Assembly (NCBI RefSeq): GCF_947507565.1
Contig: NC_089184.1
Coordinates: 2,170,001 to 2,234,000, forward strand
Direction: 5' to 3'
DNA length: 64,000 nucleotides
DNA from: Oscarella lobularis
Taxonomy: Eukaryota > Porifera > Homoscleromorpha > Homosclerophorida > Oscarellidae
Each line of letters starts with the position of its first letter. The stretch's first letter is position 1. The position numbers and the translations under genes are program-made. The notes under the pieces were generated by a model. That model saw nothing but the letters and a program-made list of their open reading frames with translations. It made no database searches and had not been told where the DNA came from. Below, piece by piece: positions 31,530 to 43,669 of this stretch.

Positions 31530-33605
31530 TGAGTCCCGTATCTCGCTTTGCCACACCACTGCATACTCTAGAGGGGGTTCTCAAATCTCAAACGTCATTT
31601 TCGTCCTCCTCGTCGGCGCGCGACGTCATCACAAATCCGTCGAAACGTCGAGGCAACCGGATGGTGCGACGTGGAAGCTCCGGAGGTACCGGTTTGTGGA
31701 AAGGCACTGTCTGAACTGGATGTGCACCCTTCGGTGCGGTTGGCTCAATCTGAATGGGCACATCGGAATTGCGGGCTTCTACTCTCGGAACGGTCTCTTC
31801 AGTTCCCGCGGGAACATCCGGCTCTACCGCTAGCAGTTCCGTTCGCTCGACTAGGAACAGACAGGTAATTAGGGACGCAACGCTTGCGTCCTTTCTTGTC
31901 AGCAGGGCTGACAACGAACGTAAACGTTACTTCTTTTTGTGGCGACAATACGAAACGGTCCGTCCCAGACTGAAAGTATCTTGTGAGCCTTGCCACGCAG
32001 ACGGGGTTTTGGTAGTAGACTAAATCACCGATAGTGTAAATCTCGTGATAAACTGGGGCTCCTCGCTGTTGGCGGTATTGAGCGGCAGTAAGTGTGGCGT
32101 CGACCACTTCTCAGGCAGCGGCCATGCGAGCTTGGATTTTTCGTAGATGTTTGCCTGTGTCGACTGCGTCGGGAAACGAAGCTCCGTACGCCGCTTTGGT
32201 GGGGGGAGACGAGGTCACCGACCATACAATAATTCGAAGGAAGACGCGCCGAGCGACGCTTGCGTGGACGTCCGGAACGATCCTAATGCGGTGTCCAGTG
32301 CGATGACCAGTTTGGTGACCTAATGCGGTGACCAGTAAGCGCGCAGATTGCCCAATAGAGTATGCGATTAAACCGCTCTACCAACCCGTTGCCTGTGGGT
32401 GATACGGCGTGGTGCACGTCTTTCGAATCCCGAGTCAGTCGCAAAGATGCCGGATAACTTTACTTTCAAAACTCGGTCCTTGATCCGAGTGCAATACGTG
32501 GGGCAGGCCGTGTCGCGCTACAACTCCGTCCATGAGAATGCGCGCGACTGTTTCGCTCTTCTGGTCGGTCGTCGCAAAACCTTTTGGCCAGCGGGAAAAA
32601 AGTCGGAAACCACCACCAACACGTAGCGGTTGCCCCGGGCGGTTCGTTGTAGCTCCAAGAAATCCATCGCGATCTTCTCAAAGGGTCCTCCAACTGGAAT
32701 CGGTTGCAAGGGTGCTTTCGGACGCGGCACGGCCGGGCTGGTTTGCTGGCAGCTGCTGCAGTGACGAATGTAGTAGTCAACGGACGAAGAAAAACGGGGC
32801 CAATAGTAGTAGCTTTGAAGTAGAGTCGCAATGATTTTGTTAATACCAGAGTGACCACCCATAGGGTCGGCGTGGACTTGCTGCAAAACGTCCGGAACGA
32901 GAGTCGAAAGTACAACTAGAATCTTCGTCTTGTCTAGTTGTGCTCCAAGACGGGTATTGCGGCACAACACGCCATCCTTCGCCGATCTCAAGCTGACACC
33001 ATATTTGGCGAAAACGTCGAAGCGCTCCAATCTTCCACAGGCCTGCAGCCGTCGGTCGGTCGGCGCCCTTGCGTAGACAAGAAATTACCGCGGCAATAGC
33101 TGGTTCGGCGGCTTGAGCAGCGACAAGCACGTCCGGCGAAGCAGAGGGAAGAGGCCTCGTAGCGGCGCAGATCCTCGACAGCACATCGGCAACCGTGTGA
33201 AGTCGCCCGGGTGTGTATACCACCTCGAAATCAAACTGACTGATGGCATGCAGCCAACGACCCATTCTTCCGGCGGGCTGTTTCATGGTGCGAACGTGCA
33301 CAAGCGGTGATCCGTAACACCTACGAATTTTGCTCCGACAAGATAGGGACGAAAGTGCGCCATTTTCCGTTTCACAGCAAACAGCTCCTTTTCCGTTGCG
33401 CCAAAATTGCACTCCGCTGGATAGAGCTCTTTACTAGCATAAGCGATGGGTCGAACCACGTCGTCAATAACTTGGGTGAGAACAGCACCGAGCCCTATAT
33501 CACTGGCGTTGGTATTGAGGCGAAACGGAGTGTTGAAACAAGGGAATGCCAGAACAGGAGCAGACGTAAGCTTTGTCTTAAAGGGGAAGTCTCATGGGTT
33601 CCACT
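31530..33605 (-). mobile_element. Ty3/gypsy pol fragment: RNase H and integrase
   Basis: Minus-strand reading in several frames. RNase H landmarks come first: KLTSAPVLAFPCFNTPF, NASDIGLGAVLTQ, KELYPAECNFGATEKELFAV and VTDHRLCT. QFDFEVVYTPGRLHTVADVLSRI (in part) follows at about 33250. The integrase zinc finger is in the GGHSGINK…YYIRHCSSCQQ block, with the first core Asp in KIAMDFLELQ. Near 32390 is GNGLVERFNRIL, with FELLYGR and FPDAVDTGKHLR further on, and finally GDLVYYQNPV. Protease, RT and gag are missing, LTRs were not found, and frames are broken. This is a remnant of a different gypsy lineage from the intact copy at 43.5 kb. Confidence 0.75.
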
Positions 33606-33782
33606 TCCTCCATCGCATGAAAGATCTTATCAAAATAAAGCGTTCTGTACGGCGATTAGCCGCTTTGGTACCTTTTTGAGCGTGCTGCGAGTTGTCGAAG
33701 TAGAGGTTGTGTCAGGATGGGCCTCGCCCCTACTATGCAGTGACGTCAGTGGTTCTTAGTGCGCACGCTATTCTGCCGAATA

Positions 33783-34346
33783 ATGTCGTCAATTGAGCCT
33801 TACAGCTTCGAACCGCGGCATGAAAGACCCGATTCTCAATACAGTGACGATTTTCTCCCTTCTATTTTGGATCAGAGCAGCGTCAGTAGCGTAACCGACA
33901 TTGATACGGTTGATCGTCTTTTTTTAAGGGCGTGGTGCACTTGCTACCGGTGCCACATTATGCCGTCTGAGCGAGAGTGCCGTTGTTGTCGAGAGGAAAA
34001 CGCACTTGACTGGAAGATGTACGGTCTGCAGTGCATTACTGACCATAAAAATTTCGGCGCAGTCTGTCTCAACGTCGACGTTCTGAGGACAGCTGTTGTG
34101 AGCATGAACGACGTCAGAAGAGGCGACATTACGGAGCCTTTGTCTAACAGGTATGCAGCGGTGTAACACTAGTCAACCCTACTGACTCTTCTTAGACTAC
34201 TAAGGCTAACTGCGTATCGACAGTTTACGTATTGGGTCCACGAACGACTTGGACGCGGAGTCCGAATTTGCCTCCCATCGTGTGTTGTAGTCGTTATAAG
34301 AAGGAAGTTTCTGGAAGAAAGTGGCCATTACGTCGGTTTTCAATGA
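33783..34346 (+). CDS. P2X7-like intracellular cysteine-domain protein, 2 exons, intact
   Basis: The ATG at 33783 begins MSSIEPYSFEPRHERPDSQY. The exon carries the cysteine cluster WCTCYRCHIMPSERECRCC and CITDHKNFGAVCLNVDVL, ends at 34150 before GTATGC, and joins in phase across a 45-bp intron (34151-34195) to exon 2: YRQFTYWVHERLGRGVRI, LPSCVVVVIRRKF, SGHYVGF, stop. Total 172 aa. These landmarks match the C-terminal, zinc-binding ballast domain of P2X7 receptors, which in many invertebrates occurs as stand-alone proteins without channel segments. No membrane segment is present here. Its function as a separate protein is unknown. Confidence 0.75.
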
Positions 34347-34399
34347 GTGAATTTGACTGTTGGACCCTCAAACAGTCATTGACGATCGACCAATTATTT

Positions 34400-35820
34400 T
34401 TCGTCCAATATGCCCTCATCTGCTGAACGACGACTTCTGTAATCTTGATACGTCGCCAGTGGACTAGTCAAAGTCGGGCTAAGTTTCACCTTATCTCTGC
34501 TTTCTTGAGGTGTGATAGTAGAAGAAAAGGTCGGACTTTAGGCCTTTTCCCAATTTGTCGCATGCCACAGGCCACCCGTTTTGAAAGGCTTTTAGCGAGC
34601 AATCGTTACCAAGATTTTCGTGCATGACACTGAAAAAGCATTCGACGTCATCGGTAGAGCTAGACCGAGGATTTTCAGGGCCACATTCGGCGTTTAGGCG
34701 ACGTGGGAACTCCGTGCTTTCGATCTTACACTTGACGGCAATAAAAGTTTCTCTACTGAATTCAAGGACGTTTGTCTAAAGTCTAGAATTTTTTTATAAA
34801 AGGAGCAATGTGGCGCATTTTTCATACCCGTTCACTTTTAAAGTTGAAAAATCGCCGAGGCATTAAAATATGGCTACATGTCCAGAATAATCTGTTCTTA
34901 TCATTCCCCTTTAAAGAATGAGGCATCGTGGAATATTCCTCTAATAAGCTGATTTCAAAGTTGAATTGAATGCTTTTGTTAAACTGTTCAGCTGGGACAG
35001 GAAATCATTCCCTTCTTCTTTTGTACGTGTTCTGATCATGAAAATGTCATTAATGTATTGCTTACCAAAAATGCGGTATTTTGGTTATGTTTACATGAGT
35101 TCTTTTTTCAAATCTGCCTATAGAACAATGGATTACTTTTTAATTGTCAATTTATCTCCTGGTTTTTCATTTTTTCTTTGTTCTTTGTGGCTGTCAATTG
35201 TCCACCGAATGAGCAAATGAAATTCAGTAAAGTATGATTTGCTTTTTTTCTTCAGACCAGCAGCAGGAACTTTCTAACAAAATGATTAGCAAAACGTCGT
35301 TTAACAGTGAACAACTCAAAGAACTAACTGTCGATGGCAAAGGCGTATTATGACAGCAGATTAATAAGTAATTTACGAGAACATTGTATCGCTTATTACC
35401 GAAAACCGAGGCGGTGGCAACGGAAAAAATAATTTAATTATTTGGCATTGCATTAGGAAAAATGCATTCAAAAAGAAAAATCGCCTTACCCCCAGCAAGC
35501 AGCGGAATTGCATACAAAACTTCTTCCAAACGGTCGCACAGCTCACTCTATATTCCAATCAAAACAGGACTTCGATTTCAATTTTAATGACGGATTGTCA
35601 CAAATGAGCAAGACGTCAGAGTTGCAGAAGAAAAGGCGAGAGACAGACGCTTCTGAGTTAAACGTTTATATATCAAGATTTTTTCTTTTATGATTTTGCT
35701 GCAGAGCGTTTTCGAGACAGTGTGGCCAAAGTTGGTGGAGAAAGACTTTTTCTATTTCAAATTTTCGTGCGCCATACCTTTTCGGGCATTCTTCTAAATC
35801 GGTCGTCGCCGAAAGAACTT
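34400..35820. other. No recognised gene
   Basis: AT-rich, mostly non-coding. Small frames at 34966-35220 and 35508-35693 have no family resemblance. No repeat structure noted. Confidence 0.45.
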
Positions 35821-35829
35821 CGCAACAAA

Positions 35830-36018
35830 ATGTATTTAGAAAATTTTCCAACTTATCGAGTTTCAAAAATCAGCCATGGAGTAATGCTAGTTGGACCAAG
35901 CGGCAGCGGTAAGAACACGGCTGGGTCCGTGCTGTTTGTCGCACACCAGCGACTGGGAGTTGAAATTTCCTCCCACAATATCTATCCAAAGGTCGCATCA
36001 AGCATTGCCTCGCCATGA
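35830..36018 (+). pseudogene. Dynein heavy chain-like AAA fragment
   Basis: The frame includes YRVSKISHGVMLVGPSGSGK, a Walker A loop with the HGxMLVGPxGxGK context typical of dynein heavy chain AAA modules. After about 25 residues comes NIYPKVASSIA, resembling the NPKAI segment that follows in dynein. Walker A is followed by NT instead of (S/T)T. Only about 60 residues are recognisable, so this is a stray exon or decayed copy. The tail at 36015-36060 (AMTINKTQGQTV) instead looks like the C-terminal motif of a PIF1/Helitron-type helicase, so the region may be a patchwork. Confidence 0.4.
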
Positions 36019-36169
36019 CCATAAACAAAACACAAGGTCAAACTGTCAAAGTGACAGGGTGGCAGACACATAAAAATGTTTTACAGACGGAAAATTTTAC
36101 TTCGGTTGCAGTCAAATATCCAGGTCAAACGGAAATATTCACATCTGCGGTGACGACTATCAGAAAGTC

Positions 36170-36425
36170 CTCTGCTAACATACTTATCTGTGTACGCATG
36201 CATCTATCTGTTTGTCTGTCTAGTTTTTGCTTGTCTGTGTTTGCATCTGTGTGTTCGTGTGTGGATCTTCTGCCTCTGTTGCATTGCCTGCATGAGTCTG
36301 TCTCCGTATCTGCGTGTATATGTACTTTCTGCCTATTTGTCTCTGCATCTGCATGTGTGTTTATGTGTTGTTTCTGCCTCTGCATCTGTCTGTGTGTCTG
36401 TATAGTTTCTGGGTAGATTCTACCT
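36170..36425. repeat. TCTG-rich simple sequence
   Basis: Irregular (TCTG)n and (TGCATCTG)n-type sequence, strongly strand-asymmetric (T/G/C on plus). The open frames here on both strands are low-complexity artefacts. Confidence 0.75.
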
Positions 36426-36429
36426 CTGT

Positions 36430-37785
36430 CTGCACAGCAAATAGGTATCCTAACCTAACCTGTGCTGCCTTTACTAAACGAACACCAAGCCTTAAATATT
36501 GAAATAGAGATAAAGTCGCAAGTAAACGTCAAGGGATAATACGCGACTCTGCTGCTCCGGCCGATTCCGCTCTCTCCATGGAACGACTCAACGAACGAAC
36601 GGACGGCAACGGGTCGTATTCGCAGCTCCTGTTAGAACGAATCGCCGACAAATGAACGGACGGCAACGCGCCCGTCTTCTAGCAGCTCTCGTTAGTTTCA
36701 ACGGACAGTAGCGCAGAATCATCCCCAGCTTCTGAGGATTCAAAATAATATGGCCCGAAATTTAATCCAAAATTGCAGTTTTTGAGCGTTTCTTCCGTTG
36801 GTATAAGAGCTTTAGTAAAAAGAGCAAGCAAGATTTTTTAATTGTTATTTCCTGTTGCAAGAACCTTTAGACACGACTACAAAGAAAGTTTGTGTTGAAT
36901 TGGGACGCTATCAACGGTGACTGTCGGTGCGGTTACGTATTTCGAAAGCTATACTGTTGAGAAACAAGTAATCGATACGAAGAGGATTTTCGCTGCTGCC
37001 AACCAATCGTAACAACATTAGAAAAGTTTTAAGAAACGATGAATTGGTTTAATGTTTTAATGAAATCCTTAAAGCAACGTATTTTTACAAGATATATATA
37101 TATTGTTTTTGAATAAAACAATGCATCTTTTGCATTGCTACTGCTTCGGAATTTCCAATTGCAATGATTTCTCAAACAGTGCCTCTACATTTCGTGCTCT
37201 CAAAAAACACAAGATTTTTTAGAATACACAATTATAAATTACTTTTGGAATATACTGAACGCAATTTGTTTGGACGCTCTTCTGCACGTGCCTGTAACCG
37301 GCGAAGGAATTGTTTTCATTTACGTCGACCTAAAGGCACATCTGATCAGTAACAGAAGACCATAAAGCTGTTTTGTTTATGTGTGAATATGACTCCTACC
37401 TAGAATGCCTAATCTTACCCAAACTAAACGAAAAATAAAATGAAAAAGGCCCTTGGTCTTTTTCAGCGATGCATTTGAAAACAGCGAAAAAACGCTTTAA
37501 GGTGGAAAAGCAGCGGAAAAAAACTACTTTAACTGACCCCGTCCGCAAAGAGAAAGCATTGTCTTAGCATAATTCCATAAAAATACTTTAAACAGCTTAG
37601 TATGACGGAATATTTCAAGCCAAGGTGAAATGTGTAGCTAGGATTGTGGTAGGTACTGTCAACGTTAACTGCGAGTACCAAAGTATAAATGTTAAAGAGG
37701 AAGGAAGCAATGTAAACCTTTATACATGTATTGAAAAGATATTAAAACCCTAAAGCGCGCTAAAAGAAAAACATTTTAGAATGCT
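36430..37785. other. No recognised gene
   Basis: Contains a short partial repeat at 36585-36670 (cgaacgaacggacggcaac… / aatgaacggacggcaacgc) and otherwise AT-rich non-coding sequence. The frame at 37164-37352 has no family match. Confidence 0.4.
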
Positions 37786-37796
37786 CCGTACGGGAG

Positions 37797-38255
37797 AAAG
37801 GCACTTGTCACTTGTCACTTGTTCCAAGGTTCTTGTCACTTGTCACTTGTTCCAAGGTTCTTGTCACTTGTCACTTGTTTTGAAATATGACTCTGGCAGG
37901 CCACTATAGCTTCTTAATGTGATTCATTAAAACATCCATGAAAAAATGACATACCTTGAGGGACGCATTTGTGAAGAAATAAACTTACTCGAGGAATGGC
38001 GGAGAAAACAAAGTGTAAAAAAATTCCACTGTAAACTGGCGTGTGATTTACTTGTTCCAAGTCACTTGACACTTGTCACTTGTTTTGAAAAATGACTCTG
38101 GCGGGCCACTATAGCTTCTTGATGTGATTCATTAAAATATCCGTGAAAAAATGACATACCTCGAGGAAAGCAATTGTGAAGAATAAACTTACTCGAGGAA
38201 TGGCTGAAGAAACAAATTGTAAAAAAATTCCTTTGTAAACTGGAGTGTGATTTTC
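37797..38255. repeat. CACTTGT microrepeat and a 175-bp direct duplication
   Basis: From 37797 the unit cttgtcacttgtcacttgtt(ccaaggtt) is repeated about three times. The adjoining 175 bp (from the cttgttttgaaa block at about 37875, through the gaggaatggc block, to about 38050) recurs at about 38078-38255 at roughly 90 percent identity by eye, again preceded by CACTTGT units. This is a compound tandem duplication. Confidence 0.8.
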
Positions 38256-38259
38256 TAAA

Positions 38260-39360
38260 AAGGAGCAGAAACGTTTTCTAAAGACAATGAGGGCCAAAAG
38301 GAGGGTCCAAAGCATTAAACGACAGGTTAGAACCTAATTGCATTTTCTAAAATTAGAAGAAACATTATCTAAAGACGAGGAAGCAAGATACAAAAAAGCA
38401 AAGACAGACTGGAAATCAAGAAAATAAAACGACATTTAATTAAAACCTAAGTTTCATTGTTCTAAGGGCAGATTTGAACAAATCGTGTAAGCACCACCAA
38501 AAAAGTGCATTTATGGTAAGCAATTCCTAGATGACATTAACATGATCTGAACTCGTACAAAAGAAGAACTGAATAATTTCCTTTCACAGCTGAACAATTT
38601 TAACACAAGCATTTAGGTAGCAGGGGGCGTGGTCAACGTTGCTAGGGGTAGGCGGTTTGTTTGGACTAAGGAATGAGAGAACGCGCGTTCCTTTGGGACG
38701 GAGTTACAGCGTAGTGAGCGTCGGGAAGGCCCTTTAGTCGCGATGTTTGACTTTTCGACGTCCGATTTTGACGAAGCGACCGCTTCGAAAGCGATCGTCT
38801 GAGCTTTTTCGAAGATATAACTAGGCGATTTTCGTCGATAAACTACATAGTGAACAAAATCGCGCCGTTTTTATATAGAAAGTGGTCGCCGCAAACAAAA
38901 AACTGCCAGTAATTCTGAGAGGAAAGCGATATTCCATAAACAGCTCTCGTTATTGCTTCGAAGAATTTCTGCCGACCGTAATCTGTGTAGCGTGTTTGCC
39001 GAAAATGGACGTCGAAAAGAGAAAAACTGCTCTCGAAGTCCGAATTACGTACTGTAGCTACTTATGCGGGGGGGAAGGGCTGAAAACCGAGGAATACACT
39101 TACGCCTAGCTAGTACGCTAATTGATCTACGCGTGCTACCACTTTTCTTACTCAGTTTGAGGAACCTTTTTTGCTTTTCGCGTCGATGCCCAAACGTTTC
39201 TAAACTTCTGCTGGCAGAGTTCCCGTAGGTGACGTCATCATGATGATGAACGAATACACTTTTCTGTCATCATATTGATTTTAGGAAAAATGATGCTACG
39301 TCATTTTCCACTACTCGTTAACATCAAAAGGACATGCCCAATCAAAATCGTCTTCGTAAC
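38260..39360. other. No recognised gene
   Basis: Non-coding by inspection. A small frame at 38882-39109 is unassigned. A short near-palindrome (cgaccgcttcgaaagcgatcg) sits near 38778. Confidence 0.4.
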
Positions 39361-39361
39361 T

Positions 39362-41094
39362 CTAATCGAAGTCGTTATCAATAAGTTTTCTTGAAGGACG
39401 AGCAATTCGGCCTGATCGTCTCTCGGGAATTAGAACTTCGTCCTCGTCGCTCTTTTCCTTGTCGCTCACTTCCTTGTCGCTGTATTCCTCCTCTCTCTGA
39501 ACTGTTAGTGTCTCTCCCTTCTTCGATGTCTTCTTCTTTCGTACTCTCACTTCTCTCCCACCATTGTCACTGTCACCGTTGTCGCCTGACTCCTCCCCTC
39601 CAAACGCCCCTGCTTGATACTGCATTCCTTCTTTCGCTTTCTGATTTCTGCTTCTCTTTTTCTTTGCTTTGTGCTGAACCGCTCTCCTTTTTTCGCCTAT
39701 CGTCGTTCTTTACATCGGCGAACTATTCACGCTAAGCATGTTTTTGCACATATTGCCGTCGTATGAATGCTTCCCGGACATCCGGCAGGTTGCATCATCT
39801 TATAAATAGAACTGGCACCGTGATTAAAATAGGAGGCGGCGAGGTTGCGGCGGTTTCCACCAGCAACGGGCCTCTGAATAAGGTTTTTGGAGCGAATCTC
39901 CAAACAACGTTATGAGATGCTTCATTCTACAATAATCCAGGTCATATACAATAATACGCCCACACGCATAAGTAGCCTCACCGCGTTTTGTTTGCATCCG
40001 TGTTCACACCGAGAGTAATTTTCTGTCCGAGAGCTTTTCAAAGATGTCTTGCAGGGAATGAAAAAATGCATGTGACATCGACGATTTTGTTGCGTCGTAC
40101 GCTGTCGCTCCTTTCGCCTTATCGACCTGCCATTTGCACCAGGAGTCTTGTCCAGCGAGGCAGTACCGATGACGCTCCTCTTCGGTTTTTGGGCAGCAGG
40201 AGTGATCGAATATGCTGTCATTGCAACGAGTTGAGTGTTCTTCAGCGAAGATGACGTCAACGGCTTCGATTTGAAGCTGGTACTCAGCCTTATGCAATGC
40301 CGTCGAGTAGTAAAGTATTGCATTTTATGCGGCGACCATGGCATCTACATTGCCGATGTTTTGGCGAATTGCAAGACCGCAATAGTTTTGAGATCTAAAA
40401 ATATTGTTCTAAAAATTTCAATTTTTGTCTTGATGTACTTATCGATCGCTGCATCTGTCAGTCGTCCATTTCCGTGTGCTTTTCCGCCGTGCTCCATAAA
40501 AGTATCAGAAACTTTCCTTTTTCTCGATCTCAGTTTTGCGCCTATTTGTTTTTTGACGTGTCCTACGCAGTCTTCTTTCTCGACTTTGTTCGTCTCCGTA
40601 TATCTGGCAATATTTACATTTATCTTACCCTTAGCCAAGAGTCAGTAATTTACCTGTTCATCGGCAACTTTTTTATAGGATTTTGAATCACCATCACCGA
40701 GAAATCGACTATACCTTAGCAATCCGGAAAAACACGTTTACGACTCAGATTCAACGTTCACCTGAGTTTGAATCTTTCGAGTGACCTTCCAAATATCACG
40801 CCAGCTCCCTCGGCCTCCATCGCGTTGGAGGAAAGTCTTTCGGCAGTGGGGAGCGTGCTCTTCCTTTCTTCTAAGAAGTTCTTCACGTTCCTGATCTGGC
40901 TACTTCTCTATTCGACTACAGATCTTGCAGTCCGTACAAAAAACATTGTAGTCGATAACGCAACCGGTATCATGAAGAACGACAGGTTGCAGGCCGACGT
41001 GGGAGGAATGTCCACGCTTCATCCACGTTCCGTCAAAGAGACTTTTGTATTGAAAAAAGCAATTGGGTGAATACCATTCTTTTCTCGATGACAT
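39362..41094 (-). pseudogene. Mutator-like transposase, many frameshifts
   Basis: Minus-strand blocks occur in the order of the animal Mutator-like transposase domain: SLFDGTWMKRGHSSHVGL and TGCVIDYNVFCTDCKIC (41040-40900), SSNAMEAEGAGVIFGRSLER (about 40830), FLGDGDSKSYKKV (about 40690), EKEDCVGHVKKQIGAKL (about 40590), GRLTDAAIDKY (about 40470), CCPKTEEERHRYCLAGQDSWC (about 40190, in part), LSDRKLLS then CEHGCKQNA (about 40020), and a charged tail starting MQYQAGAFGG (39625). At least five frame changes separate them. No long TIR pair or 9-bp duplication was found around it. Confidence 0.75.
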
Positions 41095-41698
41095 GATACG
41101 GCAGCCATAGCAGACTCATTGAAAACCTAAGTTTTCAAACTTCATATTAGTGTGCCATCATGTTTGACATAATACTAAAGTTTACTCCATTCAACGCTGA
41201 TGTGCCTGACGTGAGTGTCCCAGCTGTCACGCAATGAAGGCGGAGGCATGACGAAGGCGGCGGCGCAGAAGCGAACAATCGCTTGGCAACTTGTTCCCAT
41301 TAGTACTACACCCGTTTTAGCTCGACGATTTACGTCGCAGCAGTTTCCGCGTTCGCTGCCCGTAACTTTGCTCGACGAATCGAATACGAGTGTGTCCTTT
41401 CTGCACGGTTATGCAATGCATGCGAAGTCTGGAGCAAAGGCCTCTGCGCGACTCCGAAATTTCGTGAAGAGACAGACCGCTTTTTCCGCAAAACTTACAC
41501 GCAAGCACGGTCATCAGCGTGGAAAAATAGGTAATTGATATCGACTAATCGATAGCCGCTGACGGAAAAGTACGACGGTGTGGAAAGCGCCGGTGTTTCC
41601 ACTCGGACGGGGTGTAATTTTCCGCCCTTTATCTAACGCCGAAATTCTTTTAGGCAACCAATGACACGAAAACATTTTCGCATAACTCGATAAGTACC

Positions 41699-41885
41699 GT
41701 GGCCCTGGAGTGCCATTATCTTGCGAAGAACAACTTGACATTAAACTTTAAACGAGATGGGGTTTAGGCATCTTGACATTGAACGAGATGGGGTCTAGGC
41801 ATCTTGACATTGAACGAGAAAGCATTGGACAACAACAACAACAACAAAAACAACAACAGTTTGGGCATCTTGACATTGAACAAAG
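41699..41885 (+). repeat. Left inverted end with 31-bp minisatellite, 2-3 units
   Basis: The unit is aacgagatggggtttaggca followed by tcttgacattg (31 bp). Two full units follow the outer sequence at 41745-41825; a partial unit recurs at 41860-41885 after an AAC-rich tract. The outer part (cctggagtgccattatcttg…) matches the right end in inverted orientation. Confidence 0.8.
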
Positions 41886-42505
41886 TAGACAAAGTTAGTC
41901 ATTCATGCAGCAAAGTGAAATTGGAGATTTGTTATCAGAAAAGTCGCAGGGAATTCGTTTGGCAGGCTTCAAATGCACCTTATGCTGTCACTTACTCAAT
42001 TTGTAGAATAGAGATTAACTGCCTTCGCACAATCAATTTTTTGACGCAGAAAAGAACACGTTGTTCAGCATCAATGTTCCTGCTAGCACCAGAACTTCAA
42101 CGCTACAGCCTAAAACTTTGACTGCTTCAAGAAATTATGTGAGTTCTTTATCGTTTCCGCATAGCCCTATCGCTTCAGTAATAGTTGCTCGTTTGTTGGC
42201 TTTTTCGTTTGTTCGTTCTTTCCTTTCTTTGTTTGTTGATTCCGCTGTTCCTTTCTTTTGTACATAGCCTGCCGTATCCTGAGACTGCTACGCCTTTGCA
42301 GGAAGAATAGTAGGACGTACACGCATGTACCTACGCATATTTGATCGGCTCCGTAGAGGATTTTTTGCTGAATAACGTAATGTATATTGTATATTGCCTT
42401 CGCAGACGTAAAACTATGTTAGTCCCTTTTCCTAGTACTAGGCTTAGTCGTGAGAATGGGCGAAAGCGTAAAATCCCGTCTAACAATTTACACAGAAGCG
42501 CAGTA

Positions 42506-43023
42506 CAGTCAAACCTCTAAATAGTGGACACTCTCGGGACAGGTGCCAGTGTCCACGATAGGGAGGTTGTCCACTCCAAGAGGTTCGCCTTTATTTTGAT
42601 AAATAAAGGTACATTGTTACCTGTAAGCTAAACAATAAATTCGTCTACGGTTGTTTGCCTCTGGAAACGTCTGCGGCAGGCAGCGACGCTATCATTGACG
42701 AAACCGACATCTTGGGCTACTTCTGAACATTGTTTGGACTCCAAGTATAACTTTATACGTCCTTGAGCGTTTTCACGAATTCGGGAAAGCTGCTTATTCT
42801 GAGTTGAGCTTCAATTTCTGCTGTCATCTGAGCTACAGAGAACATTAGGCAAGAATATAACGTCTGTTTCAGAGAGATTAGTGTCCACTGTGCAGAGGCT
42901 GAGTGTGCACTATCAGAGGTCGCAATGTACTGCAAAGTACTGAAAGTCAAACGGGACTTTGGTTAGTTTCCACTGTTTAGAGGTGTCCACTATTTAGAAT
43001 GTCCACTATCAGAGGTTTGACTG
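42506..43023. mobile_element. Non-autonomous Tigger/mariner-type MITE, 518 bp
   Basis: Ends are CAGTCAAACCTCTaaatagt and the inverted CAGTCAAACCTCTgatagtg; TA flanks both sides (42504-42505, 43024-43025). Additional copies of the gtccact motif lie near both ends. There is no coding capacity. TIRs of the CAGT(C/A)AAACCTCT form are seen in animal pogo-related MITEs. Confidence 0.85.
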
Positions 43024-43462
43024 TACTATGTAATCATAGATGTATGTAATGATGAGTCGTTTACCGCGCGCCATATCTTAGCGCGCCTGAGCAAAAGATT
43101 GTAAGCTGTCGGTTGGCGAGTTTTGAGAGCTGCTTTGGTCAATATTTGCGTCTTTCGCGTCATTCTAAGCTAATTCCTTTCCGTTTGACATGGTATTTTC
43201 GATGAGGACACGTTCTGTTCCGCTGACATGCTTTCGGTAGCATACCCAAGCTCTCGCTCGGCTAATAGCAAAATACTTTCGTGCGGGAAAGAGATATGAT
43301 ATCATTCTATACTATTTAACTCGTTTTCACGGCTATCGCATAAGGTACGTCTTTGCTATGCTCATCTCCGCAATTCCTTCAAAATATGCATTCTCTTACG
43401 TTAATGTTAGTCTTAGAACACTCAAAAGACATCTGAAAATGATGCATCTTTATAAGCGCAAG

Positions 43463-43644
43463 TGTAGCAGGCGTAGATAAAAAGTCACGTGACTATAAGG
43501 AGAGGATATAATTAGCTAGATATAAGAAAATAAAGAGTCTTTGCTCACGACTCGAGAGGACAGCAACACAACGCATCGGAAACTCTTTCATCTTTTGCTC
43601 GCGCTTTTCGCCTCGCTCGCACCGCTCGCCTCACCTGCGTCACA
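43463..43644 (+). repeat. 5' LTR of the gypsy element
   Basis: Starts TGTAGC and ends TCACA. It contains a tataagaaaata/aataaa stretch near 43525-43535 that could serve promoter or polyadenylation functions. Nearly identical to the 3' copy. Confidence 0.95.
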
Positions 43645-43669
43645 TTAGTGTCAGGAGTGGGATCCCCAG

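Noticed and set aside
36015-36060. Helitron or PIF1-type helicase from the AMTINKTQGQTV motif
   Set aside because: Only one short motif is visible; no Rep/HUH motif, no other helicase blocks and no Helitron termini were found, so it is mentioned only under the dynein-like fragment.
36125-36416. Long open frames on both strands
   Set aside because: Low-complexity TCTG-type sequence produces Cys/Ser/Val and Asp/Thr/His-rich readings; no gene.
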